Part shown: positions 22,582-33,982 of the stretch, in pieces
Numbering within the stretch: position 1 is the stretch's first letter
Layout: each line of letters starts with the position of its first letter
Source: Sipunculus nudus
Lineage: Eukaryota > Annelida > Sipuncula > Golfingiida > Sipunculidae
Assembly (NCBI GenBank): GCA_026874595.1
Contig: CM049316.1
Coordinates: 67,418,676 to 67,482,675, forward strand
Direction of reading: 5' to 3'
DNA: 64,000 bases
The notes under the pieces: model-generated
Database searches by the model: none
What the model was told of the DNA's origin: nothing
Seen by the model: the letters and a program-made list of their open reading frames with translations, nothing else
Made by a program: the position numbers and the translations under genes

Positions 22582-22650
22582 CTCATAATTATTCCCTCTT
22601 CCGACCAAAACATCCGACCGTGAACAGTTGACCTCATTAGTTCAAATAGC
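22582..22650 (-). ncRNA. Candidate 5' exon downstream of an NRF1-like site
   Basis: On the minus strand the interval just downstream of the TGCGCATGCGCG palindrome ends at a consensus donor (ATTATGAG before GTAAGACC). It contains an ATG opening MRSTVHGRMFWSEEGIIM and running into the donor. If joined directly to 21892-21810 this frame soon stops, so it would be a 5' untranslated exon with a short upstream ORF, or it is spliced elsewhere. Transcription is inferred only from the sites. Confidence 0.22.
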
Positions 22651-22651
22651 T

Positions 22652-22663
22652 TGCGCATGCGCG
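22652..22663. promoter_or_regulatory. NRF1-type palindrome TGCGCATGCGCG
   Basis: A perfect match to the NRF1 consensus YGCGCAYGCGCR, a motif concentrated in animal promoters. It stands in a CG-poor, AT-rich neighbourhood, which makes it stand out. The candidate 5' exon and donor lie immediately to its left for a minus-strand transcript. Confidence 0.4.
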
Positions 22664-22860
22664 TCCTAATCATCGAGATATCCAGTCAACACACAGGTTC
22701 CATCTTGAACCTTGTATCAAGTTATCGTTCGGGCACGAACCTCCAAGTGCCAGATGGAACCTCTTTACGAAAAAAAGAGTTCTAATTGGATACATAGTTC
22801 TATATAGAACCATATGGGTTCTTAAAAGAACCATCAAGAACCCTTTTTTCTTAGAGTGTA

Positions 22861-24067
22861 CTGTCTGAATAAATATGTTTCTTACTCTTTGTAGAGTTAA
22901 ATGTCTTTCGAAGCCATATAAACGTTGTACCATCATGAAGTCACAAGTTTATGTATATGTAGAGTGTACTACCAGACTGTCACTCAATTCACTGATCCTG
23001 CTGTTTCCAATTTTTCTTGCCTCGGTCCTAGTTTTTCCATTTTTTTTAAAACACCTCTTTTTCCTTCTTTTTGTTTGGCTTGGTGACACTTATTCTTAAA
23101 ACGATGTGAATATTGGGCACCAAGGCTTTCTATGAGATCACAAAAATACAGATTCAGACTTTTAAAATATTCTGAGAAGTATGTATTTTTGGATTTTACA
23201 TTCATTTGTTGAAATATGTTTGACATTTGCTCCGTTTGTTGTTTTAGTCTAACTTTTGTCCTACTTATTATTTCAATTTTCCTGCTTATGTAATACTTGT
23301 TCCTTCCATTCTCTTACTTTCGTCATACTTTTTTTTTTCTTTATTTACGATCCTACTTTTTTCATAAAGGCGTGCCTGACAGCCTGATATACATGTGGGA
23401 TTCCGCCAAAGGAACATTCATTCAAATTAAATGTTCGGATAACTGAGAAACTACTGTAACTCATTTTTGTTAATCGTTTTTAACATATATACTTGATGAA
23501 CAGAAGTTCACTGAAAATAAAGTCATAAAATGAACCCAATAACCCCGGCTCTGTCAAAGTTATCCACTTAACCCGAAAACCAATCTTGCTCATGCAAAAG
23601 GTGATTTAGTAATCCAGTGTTCAAAGCTCGGCTAATGACGTTTTCGATATCTTATAAGAGTTTACGACATGTGACAGGACAGGACGTCTACGGATCTTTC
23701 AAAGAATTTTTGAGCTAATTAGAATTTTTTTCTTGTTTTTGATTTTTTTAGTCATCATTAAGACCACTTAGTTCTTCCTTGGCACGTGTGGTGTCCAAGC
23801 TTACTTTAATACTTACTGAAGTGACATGAAGCTATTATGTTTTGTCAGAGGTGATTATGTAAAAGCTCGGCAGTCACGAATTATATCTGCATGCAATAAA
23901 AAAGCAGAAAAAAAGGACTTCCTTTGTAGCATATGACTTTCCTCCCCCCACACTTTTCCCCACGCCAGTTTTCGCCATGATTACCGCCAACTGCATTTGG
24001 ATAGGCCTAAATTACTCCGCCAGTGTGTGTGTGTGTGTGTATGTGCGGGAGTGTGTTTGTCCAAAAC
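22861..24067. other. Intergenic, no gene seen
   Basis: The ORFs at 22875-23226 are T/A-rich without recognised domains. No element ends are visible. A short TG run lies just before the next MITE. Confidence 0.5.
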
Positions 24068-24631
24068 CAGTGATGTAGCACTCGAGTTCGGACTTGAACT
24101 CGAGTCCACTTTTGTAGGAACTCGATCTTTGACTCGAGGGTCCTGGACTCGGACTTGTACTCGAATTCTAAGGTAAGGACGCTAGAAATCATGCAAAGTC
24201 AATCCCGAGCCCAGAATAAATTAAAGCTCTCCGTCACAATCTTTAAACTAATTTTATATAATATACTATATCCATGTGCAAGATCCTAACAGAATATTAC
24301 CAAAAAAAAAAAAGATTATACATAGCAAGCTTTAGCTCTGCATCGGGAACCTAATATAAATTACAGTTAAACACTCAAGACATGTTCAATGTAAACACTT
24401 GTTAACTGACATAAATATACCTATGACTATCTTAAATTCCCTTTTTATAATTTCTTTTAATTATAATTTTAATGTGTATTAGACTCGTACTTTGACTCGG
24501 GTTCCAATTAACTCTTAATTGAAGAAGGACTAGGACTCGAACCCCAGGGACCTAGACTCGAGTACCTGGGACTAGACTTTCACTCGGACTTGCACTCGGA
24601 CTCGAATGGCGTGGACTCGACTATATCAATG
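24068..24631. mobile_element. hAT-like MITE, CTCGGACT family, copy 3
   Basis: The left end is CAGTGATGTAGCACTCGAG. The right end, reverse-complemented, is CATTGATATAGTCGAGTCC. Subterminal regions have GACTTGAACTCGAGTCC, GGTCCTGGACTCGGACTTG and similar words on both arms. The AT-rich core shares CAAGCTTTAGCTCTGCATCGG with CCAAGCTTTTCTCAGCATCGG of copy 1. No target duplication is preserved (AAAAC / AATGT). Confidence 0.75.
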
Positions 24632-25406
24632 AATGTTCACAAATATACATTCTCTTATAAACAAAAGAACCTGGGAAAATGGACCGAATAAATGAAGGCA
24701 AACATGGTATTGGAAGAATCGTGGAGGTTTGCATCCCTTTAAATGTATATTTCTATTTTTGTACCTGAGATTTTGGCCGACAAAAGCATCTCAGGCTCAC
24801 TTTGGGATAGGTCCCCCTTCAACGGCAATAGGAGTCCCAAATGACCAGCACTGTAGTTCCATTGGTAGTTATATCGGGAACTGCGCTAAAAATCTTGACA
24901 CAAACTCTACCTCGTGATATAACAGTTATTTATCGCGCATGTCAGGTCAACCGATGGGCCTCCCCGGGGAAACTTGAATGCAACAAAATTTTTATTCTTA
25001 TATTGATATTCATGGGTCTTGTTTCAGGGAAGAGGGGACATGTTTCCCTTACTTTTTATGAATTGAAGATAAAGCACCTTTTAGTCCCCTTACTTTATGA
25101 GTGAATGAAACTCATGATGTAGAACACTTCGGCATAATTCCGCCATCAAGCTGATTGTTTCTTCATATTTACCTCAATTATCCCCCACTCATGCTTCTCA
25201 TAATAAATAATTTTAGGATATGGCATGTTTTGGTGGTCTTATTTAATGTTTATCCTTAAAAGTGTTCTGGAATGTTCAATTTAAAAGGAAAATATTATGA
25301 TTATGATTACAAATTCTGTTCAAAACTAAGCAGGAATTTTTTTTGTTTTAAATATTTTCTGGATGGAGGTAACCGCCTCCATTTTTTAAATGTTAACTTA
25401 ACAAAG
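24632..25406. other. Intergenic, no gene seen
   Basis: The ORFs at 24729-24917 and 24841-25104 overlap in two frames and show no recognised domain. No repeats were matched within the window. Confidence 0.5.
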
Positions 25407-25757
25407 TATATGTACATCTGCAGAATTCCATTCCGGTTTTGGACAGGGCAGTATCACACGCTTTCTCTTATATTATCTGGCGTAAACCAGGCCCGGTGAC
25501 CACTGCACCTGCAGGCCCTGGGTTTATAATCATACCCATTGCTGGGTCATACCACCGAGGAACCCCCGAAAGGCGTGCTCGTTTGTGAGTGAAACACGGC
25601 CGTTGGGCACGGCCTTCCAATTAAGCCTGCAGAGCGCTGACCCTGGGTGGGGTCGACCGTGAAAAATCTCACCGCCTCGGCTGAGATTCGCACCCACGAT
25701 CTCCCGGCTTTGAGTCCTTTGCTCTACCCTTGAGCAACAGAAGCCGGTACTTGCAAG
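25407..25757 (-). mobile_element. tRNA-derived SINE, family S1, copy 3 (longest)
   Basis: On the minus strand CCGGCTTCTGTTGCTCAAGG then GTAGAGCAAAGG forms the tRNA-like head with the A box, and GGGTGCGAATCTCAGCC is the B box. The body follows: GGTCGACCCCACCCAGGGTC, GTGTTTCACTCACAAACGAG, CGCCTTTCGGGGGTTCCTCG and GTGGTATGACCCAGCAATGG. The 3' part ends ACCGGAATGGAATTCTGCAG then ATGTACATA. The 3' block is shared with the copy at 48996, which fixes the family end. Confidence 0.88.
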
Positions 25758-25909
25758 AATTATTTTCGTAACCAATATAAATATATTCCTTAATTGTAGT
25801 TGGAGTGAAAAAAAATATTGATGCTCTGCATGGGTGGGAGGATATTGTTTTATAGGATAGTGCTTTTGGTGAGTGGTGGAGGTAGCTTCTGCTTATATCC
25901 CTTTGGAAT

Positions 25910-25925
25910 CCCCCCCCCCCCCCCC
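25910..25925. repeat. Poly-C tract
   Basis: Sixteen consecutive C. Confidence 0.95.
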
Positions 25926-26060
25926 GAGTTTCAAAGCAAATATGGCCCATGCTAAGTTTAATGACAAATACTCATATAATAATGTTTTAATGTATTTATT
26001 TTCATAATATAGCGTTTACAAATTCTTTAATATTCCGGCCATGCATAAATGTATCAGCAA

Positions 26061-26127
26061 CTCTCTCTTAAACTTATATTTCTCTTTCGGCTCTGCAATA
26101 TTTATGAGACCCTTAGTGGTTTTGTAA
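26061..26127 (+). repeat. 65-bp block shared with 35843-35908
   Basis: Core CTCTGCAATATTTATGAGAC versus CTCTGCAATATTTTATGAGA, preceded by ACTTATATTTCTCTTTCGG versus ACTTATTTTTCTATTTCAG and followed by TTAGTGGTT versus TGAGTGGTT. Identity is roughly 80 per cent with one or two small indels, and similarity ends sharply on both sides. It could be a small dispersed repeat or a duplicated regulatory block. Confidence 0.7.
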
Positions 26128-27983
26128 AATATTCATGGATTTTAACCCCTTGTATCTCAATCTCAGCTACTGTGGATACTGAAAGATTTCCATGAATATT
26201 CATGACTGGTAAATTAGTGTGTTGTTTAATCGAATGCTGTCAAAGGTTGAAAAGGTGATCCAAAGACTTGATTCAAGAGTCAAACTCCTGCGAGCAATAA
26301 AGGTCTGTGGTTTTAAAAATTGCTTCTACAAGGAATAATATATGTCAGTTGTAGGGGTAATTACTTCATGTCAAATAAAGGACTGGGTGATTCACAAAGA
26401 ATCTGAAAATTTTGTTTCCGTGGTAATAGAAATTTTGAACAAAAACAGGAAATTATGGTTTTACTGTTAATTGAAGGAGTTAGACTGAGAAAGATTTATG
26501 GTTCTGTCATATGTATTACTATTCTGAAAGCATCAGAAAATATTCAAAATCAGCAAAAAACACTTAGTCTCATATTTAGAGTTCATTTAAACTTCAGGAA
26601 ACAGTACTCTACGAATACGACAAACAACAGTGAACATAATCACGACCTGCACATGGGCAGTGGTGTTTTATTCCGTTCCGAGGAGAAATGCCTTCCCCAG
26701 AGCAGATGACATTCTTTAAAGAAATTTTTGTGAGGCCACGCCAAATAAAATGTTCAAGCGGGAACGCCGCTCGAGCTTTTCACCGTTCAATGTTGTGTTT
26801 GTGAACAGCAAGTCCTCGGTATTAATGTTGCTAATTGTCGTTTTTGCTTTAGTCCTTTCAATAAAATAATAACGTATTTTAACAACTCACACTTTCCGTT
26901 CATATTTTCATGACAAGGCATAACTGAAAATATGTATTAAACTTGTGTTGCTCATGCGTAGCGTTTCTAGAAGGACATGTATCCTGCGAATAAGCTGGTG
27001 AAATAAAAGAAAAAAAGGGAAAATATCCACGCTCCATAAAATCTTTTGTTATTGTGGTTTATAAGGGTACTGTTCCACTTTTTAATTCTGGCCTCAAACA
27101 CCATTATTATTAATACTTGCATTTGTTTTACATGTAGCAGATAAACTTGCATTTGGAAATTCTTGGAATAAGACTTCGATTCATTTCCCATTATATTCAA
27201 ATAGAGTAACCATATAATAAATATACTAAATCAAAAGCATGTGGACATGTATGTCTTAAAAATAGTTTTGCGTGATATTTGTAAAATACAATTTGAAAAA
27301 TTCGACCTTTTTTCTATAAGAGCACAAAAGGAACTACAATTTTTGTGTATGGAAAAAAATCATACCGTTGACCTTTACGACTTTGCTGTATTCATATTAC
27401 GGCGGTAAATATTTTCTTAGTTCTTGTTATGGAATTTCAGAGTAAAAAGTGATAATAAGAAAATCAAATTAGGAAATCTACTATGTTTTTTTCACTACTG
27501 CACAGAGTGGAGTTATTTTTAGCATTCTGTGTAAAAACTACTAAATGAGATTTTCCTGCAGGGTAAGGGAAGAGACGGTCACACAGGAACCATGGGCCGC
27601 GCTGATATGGTTAAGCGTTGTTGATGAAATCCGTGTGTTCCCTAATGGTATTCGCGGATATCATTAGGCTGGGCATTGAATATTTGCTGGGGTTTTTAGG
27701 GATTGGGTAAATAATGGTATGACGTAAAACCCGACAAGTTTTAATCCACAAACGCCAAGAGGCAAGCAATGTAATTACATTTTACGACTACCGAAAAGTG
27801 ACACACCTTTACGACATCAGCTTAGTTTTCTGCTCGGCTGAAGAGAGAAGGTACATTTAATATGACTCAAATGTCATATGTCAGCCTTAAGGAAGGTCAA
27901 ACTATCACTTGGTATGACTCCTTATGTATTGGATGTTACTTGACAGTTCTTGAACCGGCAGTAAGTTTAATCGAATCGCGACC

Positions 27984-28020
27984 GCCCCCCCCCCCCCCCC
28001 CCACCACCACCACCACCTCC
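27984..28020. repeat. Poly-C followed by (ACC)n
   Basis: About 18 C residues pass into CACCACCACCACCACC. Confidence 0.95.
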
Positions 28021-28529
28021 CTCGGTAAAAAAAATGTACTCAAAGGGCCTTTTCACATAGGCCTACCATTCATGTAATATATGAAGTACATGTATATATG
28101 TTTCCCCCTTAAAATTAAAAATTTATTGCTTATATTTTGCTTACACTAAAAACGAGTAGAATTAACATTGACACAAAAGAAACATTAACATAGCGCATGC
28201 CAACTGTAGGCTGTGCCGCATAATTTTACAAATCAAGATTTTTCAAGCTTCCAAATGATCTATCTTCCGTGTCTTTTTTTTTCATGTTTCTTCTCCTCGT
28301 TTGAGAGTTGAATCTCTGGTCACGCTGTTTTGTTATAATAACCATACACAGGTTTTTCTAACACACGGAACTAAACAAAACATAAAGAGGGTAATTGAAG
28401 ATAACAGTCCGTGTTCCGGGATGGTTTTGCAGGGAAACTTTTTCAATTAAGCCCAAATGAACTAGAAGTGTTTGATAAGCACTTTCAACGAGAGTTTCAC
28501 AAGAGCATCAAGACCTGTCTGAATATATG

Positions 28530-28531
<2 letters not shown>

Positions 28532-28582
<51 letters not shown>
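28532..28582. repeat. (TA)n microsatellite
   Basis: About 25 TA units abutting the LTR-like repeat that begins at 28583. Confidence 0.95.
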
Positions 28583-28583
<1 letters not shown>

Positions 28584-29179
28584 GTTACGGAACATAATAT
28601 AAACAGATCACGTATGCGTGATGAACACAAATTTTGTAATGGAGATAAATAAAATCAGATTCTGTAACACTAGGCAGCGTGAAATGTCTAGGGGAATGAA
28701 TAAAGAAGTCAGTGTTTTTTTGTTAACAAATTACTATAATTTATTCTTAAAACAACCCTGACAATACAATACACTCAATCAATACAATTATACAGTAAAA
28801 CAGCGTTATAGCAACAAGTCAATACAATCACACAGAAAGATAATGGTACACACGCTTCTACGTCCGCTGGAATCTGCTCTGCTCTGCCCCCTGGTTCTAA
28901 AAAACAGCCCCTTTATTAACCTTCATACCCCAAGCCGGGAATTTTCCACTTCTCGAACAGTCTATTAGGACCCTACTTAACAGTAAACACGCGTTTCAGG
29001 AATTCTCGAGGAAAGACATCGCTGTGTATCTACACATTCCAGGGCCATCACGTGATCCACGACCAGGCGTGAATACCCAAGGCTCACATGACAACGAGGG
29101 TTCAACCAGTACGGATTAAAAATAAAATGTAACAACAACACGAGTTACGCCCGTGTCACACAATAAAAAGAACACCTGT

Positions 29180-29183
<4 letters not shown>
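28583..29183. mobile_element. LTR-like repeat flanked by TA microsatellites, copy 1
   Basis: The sequence begins TGTTACGGAACATAATATAA and ends ACACCTGTAACA, so the termini are TGTTAC and GTAACA, the TG...CA inverted ends of LTRs. It sits inside a TA microsatellite, with TA repeats on both sides. The first 265 bp closely match 63548-63810. On the minus strand an AATAAA lies in GTTTTAAGAATAAATTATAG, which would suit a minus-oriented LTR or 3' end. There is no internal gag-pol and no second LTR adjacent, so a solo LTR is the simplest reading. A TIR element with TGTTAC ends is the alternative. Confidence 0.6.
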
Positions 29184-29244
<61 letters not shown>

Positions 29245-29251
29245 TATACAC

Positions 29252-29287
<36 letters not shown>
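29184..29287. repeat. (TA)n / (TACA) microsatellite
   Basis: Continues the microsatellite interrupted by the LTR-like repeat. Confidence 0.95.
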
Positions 29288-30779
29288 TCTACATTCTATA
29301 TTTATTTAAAATTATTTTCCTTTGTATGAACTGCTACAAGAAAACAGCCTGCGATACTTTCTTTAACCAGGGCCAATTTAACTATCCACCACAGCCCAAA
29401 TGCTCCGCCCTTTTAACCCAATTATCATAATGAGCCCCCTAAACGCTCCTTCCCAGGTATTCCATGCCCATGGTAGCAAAGGGCTGCTCACAACATAATC
29501 ATGACGTCACAAAGGTCGATGACGTATGACGTCGCATTGACTGACGTCATCAACTGGTACCTCCTTTGTATAAAAAAAAAATATCTTGGAAAAAAATGCC
29601 AAAATGGGTACTGGTACAGACTACACGTGTTCTGTTTGACAGAACACTGTCAAATTATGCAGATTTTGTTTTTGTCGGACGATTGACGCTTTACAATGTT
29701 TACGGTCACCTGATTGGTTGCTCGTTAGTCCAAAGCTTATGATTATTTATTAAATGAATATGCGATTAAGGTCACATTAAGTTCATGGATAGGTCAATTA
29801 CAGACAAGTACACGGCAATATTCAATGGGGGTAGAGAATGGTACTCATTAGAGCTCATGCATACCTCTGCCATGGTAAACGTTCTAAATGAATCGGTCTC
29901 TACGGTGCATGTACTAATGACATATTCATTAGGTTTCATGTGATATTTTTCTATATTTAAAAGTCATAACTGAACAGTGTATCATAAGACAGAGTAAAAG
30001 CACGCAATATTTTGGCTTGATGAAATCCCGAAACTTTTTTGTATACTATGTTTCAGTTTTACTTAATGCTAAAAATTTAATTTTAACTCAATTTAAATGC
30101 ATTTTCTTAAGTTAAATTTAATAAGTAAAAATAACTAGTTGTACAATCCATGTAAAATAAGTAAAACATATCTCAAAGTATGTTGGCCTAGAGGTTTTAA
30201 ACCAACCCACATCGGATATGGTCTCTTTCTTGTAATGCCATGTTCTAAGAGAGACAGACAAAAAGACGGAACAAGAATAATGTATGCAAAAAAAACCAGA
30301 TCACGAATAAATTCTGTCTCTGTGAACGGAGAAAAGGTTTTATAAAGGACCTGATCTTGTATTGGTATGGGGCGGTATATCTATACTAGTTTATATTCCC
30401 TGACTATCGGCTTCTTGTGTGAATGTTATCCATATATTCTTTTAATGTGTGAAAACAAATTTCATGATATGCAGTCAAATTATTCCGACTTGCAAGACCA
30501 CGCAGTTTGACAATTTATTTCACTCATCAGTAGTTCCGCGTCTCATAAGAGGGTGTGCTTTGCGGCAGTCGCCGAGTTTATTGAGCTCTAATATAACTTT
30601 TCCGGAGCGCTTAACCGTGTGGTCGGGATTATCAGAGGTTTACAGTTCTGCGTAACCCATGTAGATTATCCTTGCTTTAGTTTACCTAATCCGCTGCAAT
30701 CCAATATAGACACACGTAAATGAAGAGACTACAAATTATTTACATTCAACCACAAAGCCCTACTTTTAAGGGATCTATG
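29288..30779. other. Intergenic, no gene seen
   Basis: The ORFs at 29501-29686, 30139-30345 and 30449-30655 lack recognisable domains. TTGGCCTAGAGG at about 30183 resembles an A box but no B box follows. Nothing else is supported. Confidence 0.5.
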
Positions 30780-31140
30780 CGCTTTGATAACAAACATTGC
30801 CATTAAACAGACACTAAAATTCTTTTACGGCCTTTAATCACCAGGAAACTGATACAAAGCCGTTATCATGTGCCTGGCCGTAAAAACGTAAAGTTCACAC
30901 ACAAAATTGAAATGAAACCGCAAAACAGGGCCCCAGAGCTAAATAATATGATGTGATTAGGTGGATTCGTTATCAAAGAAAACAAACAGGAATGAACCAT
31001 CGCTGGGGAGTGAGGGATTTGTATAAAAAGTACTTTACAGCTTTTACGGCGTGAAACGCGAGCTTGAAGCGCTTTGATGTACTAGAGGGGGTTTCACTGC
31101 GCGCCATTTGAGAACCTAAACAAACATCCATTTATTTAGT
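30780..31140. promoter_or_regulatory. Candidate conserved non-coding element
   Basis: A repeat-free block with paired TTTTACGGCCTTTAATCACC and CTGGCCGTAAAAACGTAAAG, related as inverted TTTACGGCC/GGCCGTAAA. It also holds GTGATTAGGTGGATT, CAAACAGGAA and CTTTTACGGCG. TTTACG/TTTATG and TAATC cores are typical binding words of posterior Hox/Cdx and other homeodomain factors. The density of such words and the lack of TE signatures suggest an enhancer. This is inference only. Confidence 0.28.
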
Positions 31141-33440
31141 TTTCCAACAGAGACCGATTTTTTTCTTTTTTCTATTTGATAACAGAACGAATGTTGATGA
31201 ATCAGACATTTCTACCTTCAAAGAGTCTGTCCCTAATCCAATTGTCCTACAGAAAGGCGCGTTTCTTCCTGATATTTTATGAAATAACATATTCAGATTA
31301 ATTTATCTGTTTACGTTCTCTGTCATGCTTATGTAATTACGGACACATTTATGTTTTATTAATGTGTCTGTAAATACATAATATAGCCTAAGATGTTGCG
31401 TCTAATTTTTCAGGCAATCTACTAGGTTGTCGCTTGGAAATGTGGCTTAAATTGCAATTAAATTACTTATGATTTATTTATTATTACTTTAAAAGCTACT
31501 TCCGAAGTCCTAATAAAATACCGTAATAATGAGCAATTTACTTGGCTTAATAAATCTCACAAACGGCTATTTCAGTTTTTTCCGTTCAATGTTTCCAAAT
31601 TATCGTAACAAATGATATTTTCCTTACTTTTTTTATTTTTCTTGCCATGCAGTTTTGATCAAAACGGTTCCTTTTAAAACTATGGCATTGTCAAATTATA
31701 CTGAGAGACGTACATAAAAATAAAAATGCATTAGTCGTTTGGCGAAAAATTAAAAGAATTGTATATCTATGTACACAACAATGCACCACAATAAATTACA
31801 AAACTGTCAGGCGACATAAGGTCTGAAACAACGTTTGCTAGTCTATCTTTTCTATAGATTAAACGTTTGGGTTCCAATGTAATATACACGTCAAAAAATA
31901 TATATACTATATATACCATAATATTACACTAAGAGATCATTCACAAGGACGTATGCATTTGCACACTAATTAGCTTGAGTTTGTGTTGCTTTACTTAGCT
32001 TATCAGTTGTATTCCCAGCTAATAAGATCTGGACTTTCAAACCTCGACCGACAACTCTGGCCGCCTCATGCACGGACTTGGCCCCTGCATTAATTAAAAA
32101 TAAATAAATAAATTGCACCTTGCTATTGGCCGAGTGACCCAGATGAGGGCTGGGGGTACACTGATTGACAGGTCTGTGGCTGGGTTAGTATACAAACACC
32201 ACGTCAGCACATCGTAGTGTTTACTCAACAGAAATCACCTTTTTTTCCACAGAATATAACCAGCGACCCAAAACGTGTTCAAGTGCATTAGATTCGCCAA
32301 ATATTCAATATAAAATATACCTTTATTGAAAAAATGTTTTTTTCAAAGAATTTAGTCAGTCCTACTTTCTTAAGTGATTTCTGTCCTAACCTTCGTACAT
32401 AGTGAAGAACTCTAGATAATTCCTGCCAAGAAAAGTGCTATATATATAAAACTCTGTGACTGATGCATTCGTTTGTTTATATACAAGTTCCTAGTACGCA
32501 CAGCAAATGTTGACAAACGGATTTAACATGCAATCTAGGGTGGTTGGATGCAGATTTGTGCCAGTTGAAATCAAATAAGTTGCAAAACTATGGTTCGTCT
32601 TTCTTTTCTCACAAAACTTGTGCTGCTGAAAAGAGAGGAGATGTCCTGGCACCATCAGATTCAGTCTTTTATTGTTTTTTTTAAGCGTGGTAAAAGTGAA
32701 ACAGGACGTTTTGATATTTTATTTTGAAATATTCTACCCAGGACATACTTTGACTAGAACCTTGAAATGGCTGTCAACTTTGACTTGTGTCACGGCTCCC
32801 AGGCTTCATTAGTTATTCATGTTTTTCACAGATCACAATTCTTTCACCGCATGCGGGGCGTTGTGCGTAGATATCAACACAACATGGTCGACACCGTATG
32901 AATGGCTGATAAGGCTGATGTTTATAGAAAGCTTGTCTCACTAAAAAAATATTCATACACACAGGTAAAGGAGACAACGGGTAACAAATAGTAGGAAGCA
33001 AGTAAGTAGTCGATAATAACAACGAAAGTCTATCTCGAGGGAAATAGAACAGATTGCTAAGAGAACAAAATAGATTGAAAAATATTAACTAAAATAATTT
33101 TTCATAATCGCCAGCTCAAACCTAACTTTAAAGTAATCAATTGGAAAAATCCTCCCACTTTACTGAACGCTAATACAAATTTTACAAAATGAGCGAGATT
33201 GTTTTTGTACTTGGCTTACCGCGTGCAAGATTGTTTTTGATTGTCGGTTTGCCTGAGGCAGATGAAAACCTGAAGAAATGTTCGAAGAACCTCAACTGTG
33301 TGCGCTCTATGCAGTGCTCTCTTTTTATTGTTGAACAAATTCGTCGAGATGCGACTTAGTATTGCTCAGAGCCAAATCGACTTCGAATCCTGAAGAGGTT
33401 CACAAGCTTACTGCTGCAGTTTGTGGATTCGTATATTGGT
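31141..33440. other. Intergenic, no gene seen
   Basis: AT-rich sequence with no TE ends recognised. The minus-strand ORF 32813-33022 is short and has no recognised domain. Confidence 0.5.
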
Positions 33441-33446
33441 TGATTC

Positions 33447-33635
33447 GCGTTCCATCTCTCTCTGTTTCTTTCTCATACTCTATCTCTCTTTCTAACTCTG
33501 TCACTCTGCTCATGTCTGTCTATATCTCTCTGTCTTCCTCACTTTATGTTATTTTGCCCGTGCGTCCCTGTCTCTTAGTGCTTGATGCTTTCTCTGTCTG
33601 TCTGTCTGTCTCTTTCTCTCTCTCCCTCTATTTCT

Positions 33636-33673
<38 letters not shown>

Positions 33674-33722
33674 ATGTTCTCTCTCTCTCTCTCTCGTATT
33701 TTCTCTCTCTCTTTCTCTCTCC

Positions 33723-33777
<55 letters not shown>

Positions 33778-33835
33778 TCTCTCTCTTCCTCTCTATCGCA
33801 TTTTCTCTCTCTCTCTCACTCTCTCTCTCTCATAA
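33447..33835. repeat. Long CT-rich low-complexity tract
   Basis: About 390 bp of TCTCTC with CTGT, CCCT and CGCA interruptions. The resulting Ser/Leu-rich and Arg/Glu-rich reading frames on the two strands are artefacts of the dinucleotide repeat. Confidence 0.95.
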
Positions 33836-33894
33836 AATCGTAATGTGATAAGTTTAACATTTATTTTCAAGTGGTTATCAATATCTTTTAAAAA

Positions 33895-33982
33895 ATCTCT
33901 TTCTGTCTGCCTGTCTGTCTGTCTGTCTCTCTGTCTGTCTCTCTCTGTCTCTCTCTCTGTCTCTCTCTCCCCCCCCCCCCCC
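33895..33982. repeat. (CTGT)n/(CT)n followed by poly-C
   Basis: CTGTCTGTCTGT passes into CTCTCT and ends in about 14 C residues. Confidence 0.95.

Larger units (their letters stand above)
22143..22860. mobile_element. GGTTC-rich MITE-like element (candidate)
   Basis: TACACTCTTTGTAAGA at 22143 and TTAGAGTGTA ending at 22860 form a short terminal inverted repeat. The right 180 bp holds about eight GGTTC/GAACC words (for example GGTTCTATATAGAACC-like symmetry and AAGAACCCTTTTTTC), a pattern known from MITEs in fish and invertebrates. The left part lacks these words and contains ordinary AT-rich sequence and the promoter-like site at 22652. The true element may therefore be only 22680-22860. Confidence 0.3.
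25926..28520. other. Intergenic, no gene seen
   Basis: AT-rich with a C/ACC low-complexity patch at 27984-28020. A plus-strand acceptor-like GATTTTCCTGCAG near 27561 opens a 35-codon frame but has no donor. A 65-bp block at 26061-26127 recurs at 35843-35908 and is reported separately. Confidence 0.5.

Noticed and set aside
30178..30200. A-box-like TTGGCCTAGAGG
   Set aside because: No B box follows within tRNA distance.
33362..33848. 157- and 88-codon ORFs rich in Ser/Leu, and the opposite Arg/Glu-rich ORF
   Set aside because: Translations of a CT/GA low-complexity tract; not genes.
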